Assembly (NCBI GenBank): GCA_028565635.1
Contig: JAOXYB010100048.1
Span: 1-21,537 of the forward strand
Origin: Phoronis ovalis
Lineage: Eukaryota > Phoronida > Phoronidae
Direction: 5' to 3'
Length of the DNA stretch: 21,537 nt
Of this stretch, positions 20,360 to 21,537 are shown in pieces. The translations under genes and the position numbers were made by a program. Every line of letters begins with the position of its first letter. Position 1 is the stretch's first letter. The notes below the pieces were generated by a model, which made no database searches, was not told where the DNA came from, and saw nothing but the letters and a program-made list of their open reading frames with translations.

Positions 20360-20740
20360 GCAAGACTATCATTATCGTCATCATCAGTATCATCTTCAGT
20401 TCGACCCTGTCGTTACTGAGAGATAATCTTCAAAAAATTCGGCTTGGAGTACTAGTTAGCAGGAAAACTTTATCGGTCACGAAATCAACATTTATGTATA
20501 TACTTTCATTCCAGGACCTTTACTCAGTTATTTACTGGTGTATAATCAGTGACAGTATAAGAATTACAATACTTCATTAATTTATTTTGGTTTTTAACTA
20601 GTTATCCAATTACATAATTGACACTATCATCATCTATCATTGTGGTTTATGTAGCGACATTTCACTTAGCTTTCACTGTCAACAAGAACAACGCCCGTCA
20701 ACAACGTCCCTACCACCATCATCATCATCTTTATCATTCA
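20360..20740 (+). repeat. ATC-rich intronic tracts of the pseudogene
   Basis: CAT/ATC-rich patches lie at about 20364-20400, 20625-20640 and 20711-20740. They match the position and composition of the ATC-rich tract in intron 5 of the functional gene, which supports duplication of the intron with its exons. Confidence 0.55.
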
Positions 20741-20814
20741 ACCATTTAAAGTTGTCGTCGCAGTGCTAAAACTATTTACCGCAGCTTCGATAAATTTATT
20801 TTTTTTGATTTTAG

Positions 20815-20976
20815 AAGTGGGGAGATTTTTTACTGACTTGTGAAAATACATAATTATGAGGAAATGTTACAAGATAGTTTAACTGAGGATTCACCAGGAA
20901 TCAAGGAAACGATCCACAAGAAGATGATCTTCAAGGAATGTCTGGAACGTTTAGGAAACTCAATGTCGATTGCTGA
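20815..20976 (+). pseudogene. Exon 6 copy of the CRAL-TRIO pseudogene
   Basis: It keeps the TTTTAG acceptor and the near-identical end GGAATGTCTGGAACGTTTAG. It contains a premature TAA at 20851-20853 and two frameshifting indels. The parental stop position is TGC here, followed directly by TGA at 20974-20976. Confidence 0.88.
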
Positions 20977-21458
20977 TCTCAGCCTTAGCTAGCTCTATTC
21001 AACTACTGATTTCACTGATTAGCGGACTTTAACACAATGTGTACAAGCATCTTTGGTGTGGCAAGTAGATAAGTTTAATTTCGTGTTGGTTGTATTTTAT
21101 GAAATATATATAAGTTATATATAAGGTAATGTAATGAATATATGTCAAGTCGAAATTTATTTGCGCTACATAATATTTTAAGTAAAACTCTGCTTTCAAC
21201 TTTATGATTACACAGTACTATTCTTATAATCAAGCTCTCACATTTTGATATCGTGAAAGTAACACCCACCTGTATTGCACATATACCTGTACCTATACTT
21301 GGACCTACATTACTGGAGTTATAATTAAACAAAAATATGGGATCGATAGCTACGACTCAGGCGGTATCTTTTTTAACTATTACATGATCAATTAAAATAA
21401 AATTACCTAATTAACTTCCGTATTATGTTTTATTACTTTATCTTTAAGACTAGTCTTA
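20977..21458. other. Spacer right of the pseudogene
   Basis: This is AT-rich sequence with no recognisable gene. The only open frame of note is on the minus strand at 21075-21332 and has no recognised domain. Confidence 0.45.
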
Positions 21459-21537
21459 GGGGCCATTAATTATGTCAACAAAATAGGGGGGAGGGGGTTT
21501 GAAGAAGTTTGACAATTGTTGACATGGGGGAGGGGGG
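21459..21537. mobile_element. Left part of a G-rich repeat cut by the window edge
   Basis: It begins GGGGCCATTAATTATG. TGTCAACA (21473-21480) and TGTTGACA (21517-21524) are perfect inverted repeats. Two blocks of paired G runs, GGGGGG-A-GGGGG (21486-21497) and GGGGG-A-GGGGGG (21526-21537), form an approximate direct repeat. The G runs reach the last base, so the right side is unseen. The four G runs could form a quadruplex. It resembles the end of a non-autonomous DNA transposon, but this cannot be confirmed here. Confidence 0.4.

Larger units (their letters stand above)
19480..20976 (+). pseudogene. Decayed tandem copy of the CRAL-TRIO gene (exons 1, 5 and 6 only)
   Basis: Three segments match the upstream gene in order and strand. 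The exon 1 copy (19480-19618) is in frame with one extra codon, but the donor GT has become TT (19619-19620). The exon 5 copy (20265-20353) has lost its AG acceptor (TTGG in place of GTAG) and is 13 bases short, which breaks the frame; its donor GTAACA remains. The exon 6 copy (20815-20976) keeps a TTTTAG acceptor, but has an in-frame TAA at 20851-20853, a 4-base insertion, a 1-base deletion, and TGC in place of the parental TGA. Exons 2-4 are absent, and the exon 1 to exon 5 distance is about 0.65 kb against 3.1 kb in the parent. Intron sequence is shared, so this arose by DNA duplication. It cannot make a full protein. Confidence 0.9.

Overview
This window is eukaryotic nuclear DNA: it is AT-rich, the genes are split by GT-AG introns, spacers are long and non-coding, and repeat-derived sequence is common. 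The two recognisable genes are a cytoplasmic intermediate filament protein and an alpha-tocopherol transfer protein-like CRAL-TRIO protein. Together with the repeat style (minisatellite-bearing elements with G/C-rich ends) they suggest a marine invertebrate, probably a lophotrochozoan such as a mollusc. The organism is inferred, not proven.

Layout. At 361-935 on the minus strand lies the first coding exon of an intermediate filament gene: the head, coil 1A and the start of coil 1B. Its intron 1 runs off the left edge, and a TATA/initiator-like promoter with an upstream E-box lies at 1022-1107. From about 1,110 to 13,450 I find no convincing gene. This spacer does hold repeat structure: a ~500 bp near-symmetric foldback (3610-4115), an element with ~65 bp imperfect terminal inverted repeats (5603-6002), a second element carrying a ~30 bp minisatellite between short inverted ends (7084-7464), and a probable LINE 3' tail (about 11480-11735). 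The first two G/C-ended elements share a 13-bp subterminal motif.

At 13627-17761 on the plus strand there is a complete six-exon CRAL-TRIO gene. The exons join in frame (13627-13762, 14623-14856, 15637-15830, 16324-16434, 16865-16966, 17606-17761) to give 310 residues that align end to end with the alpha-tocopherol transfer protein family. About 1.7 kb downstream lies a decayed tandem copy (19480-20976). It keeps versions of exons 1, 5 and 6, has lost exons 2-4, and carries a destroyed exon 1 donor, a lost exon 5 acceptor, frameshifts and a premature stop. Intronic sequence was copied too, so this was a DNA duplication, not a retroposed copy.

The last 80 bases begin a G-rich repeat with short inverted repeats that is cut by the window edge. 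The two genes have no evident functional link: one makes cytoskeleton and the other is expected to carry a lipophilic ligand. Both have a TCACGTG E-box in the presumed promoter. The most unusual material is the set of structured non-coding elements between the genes.
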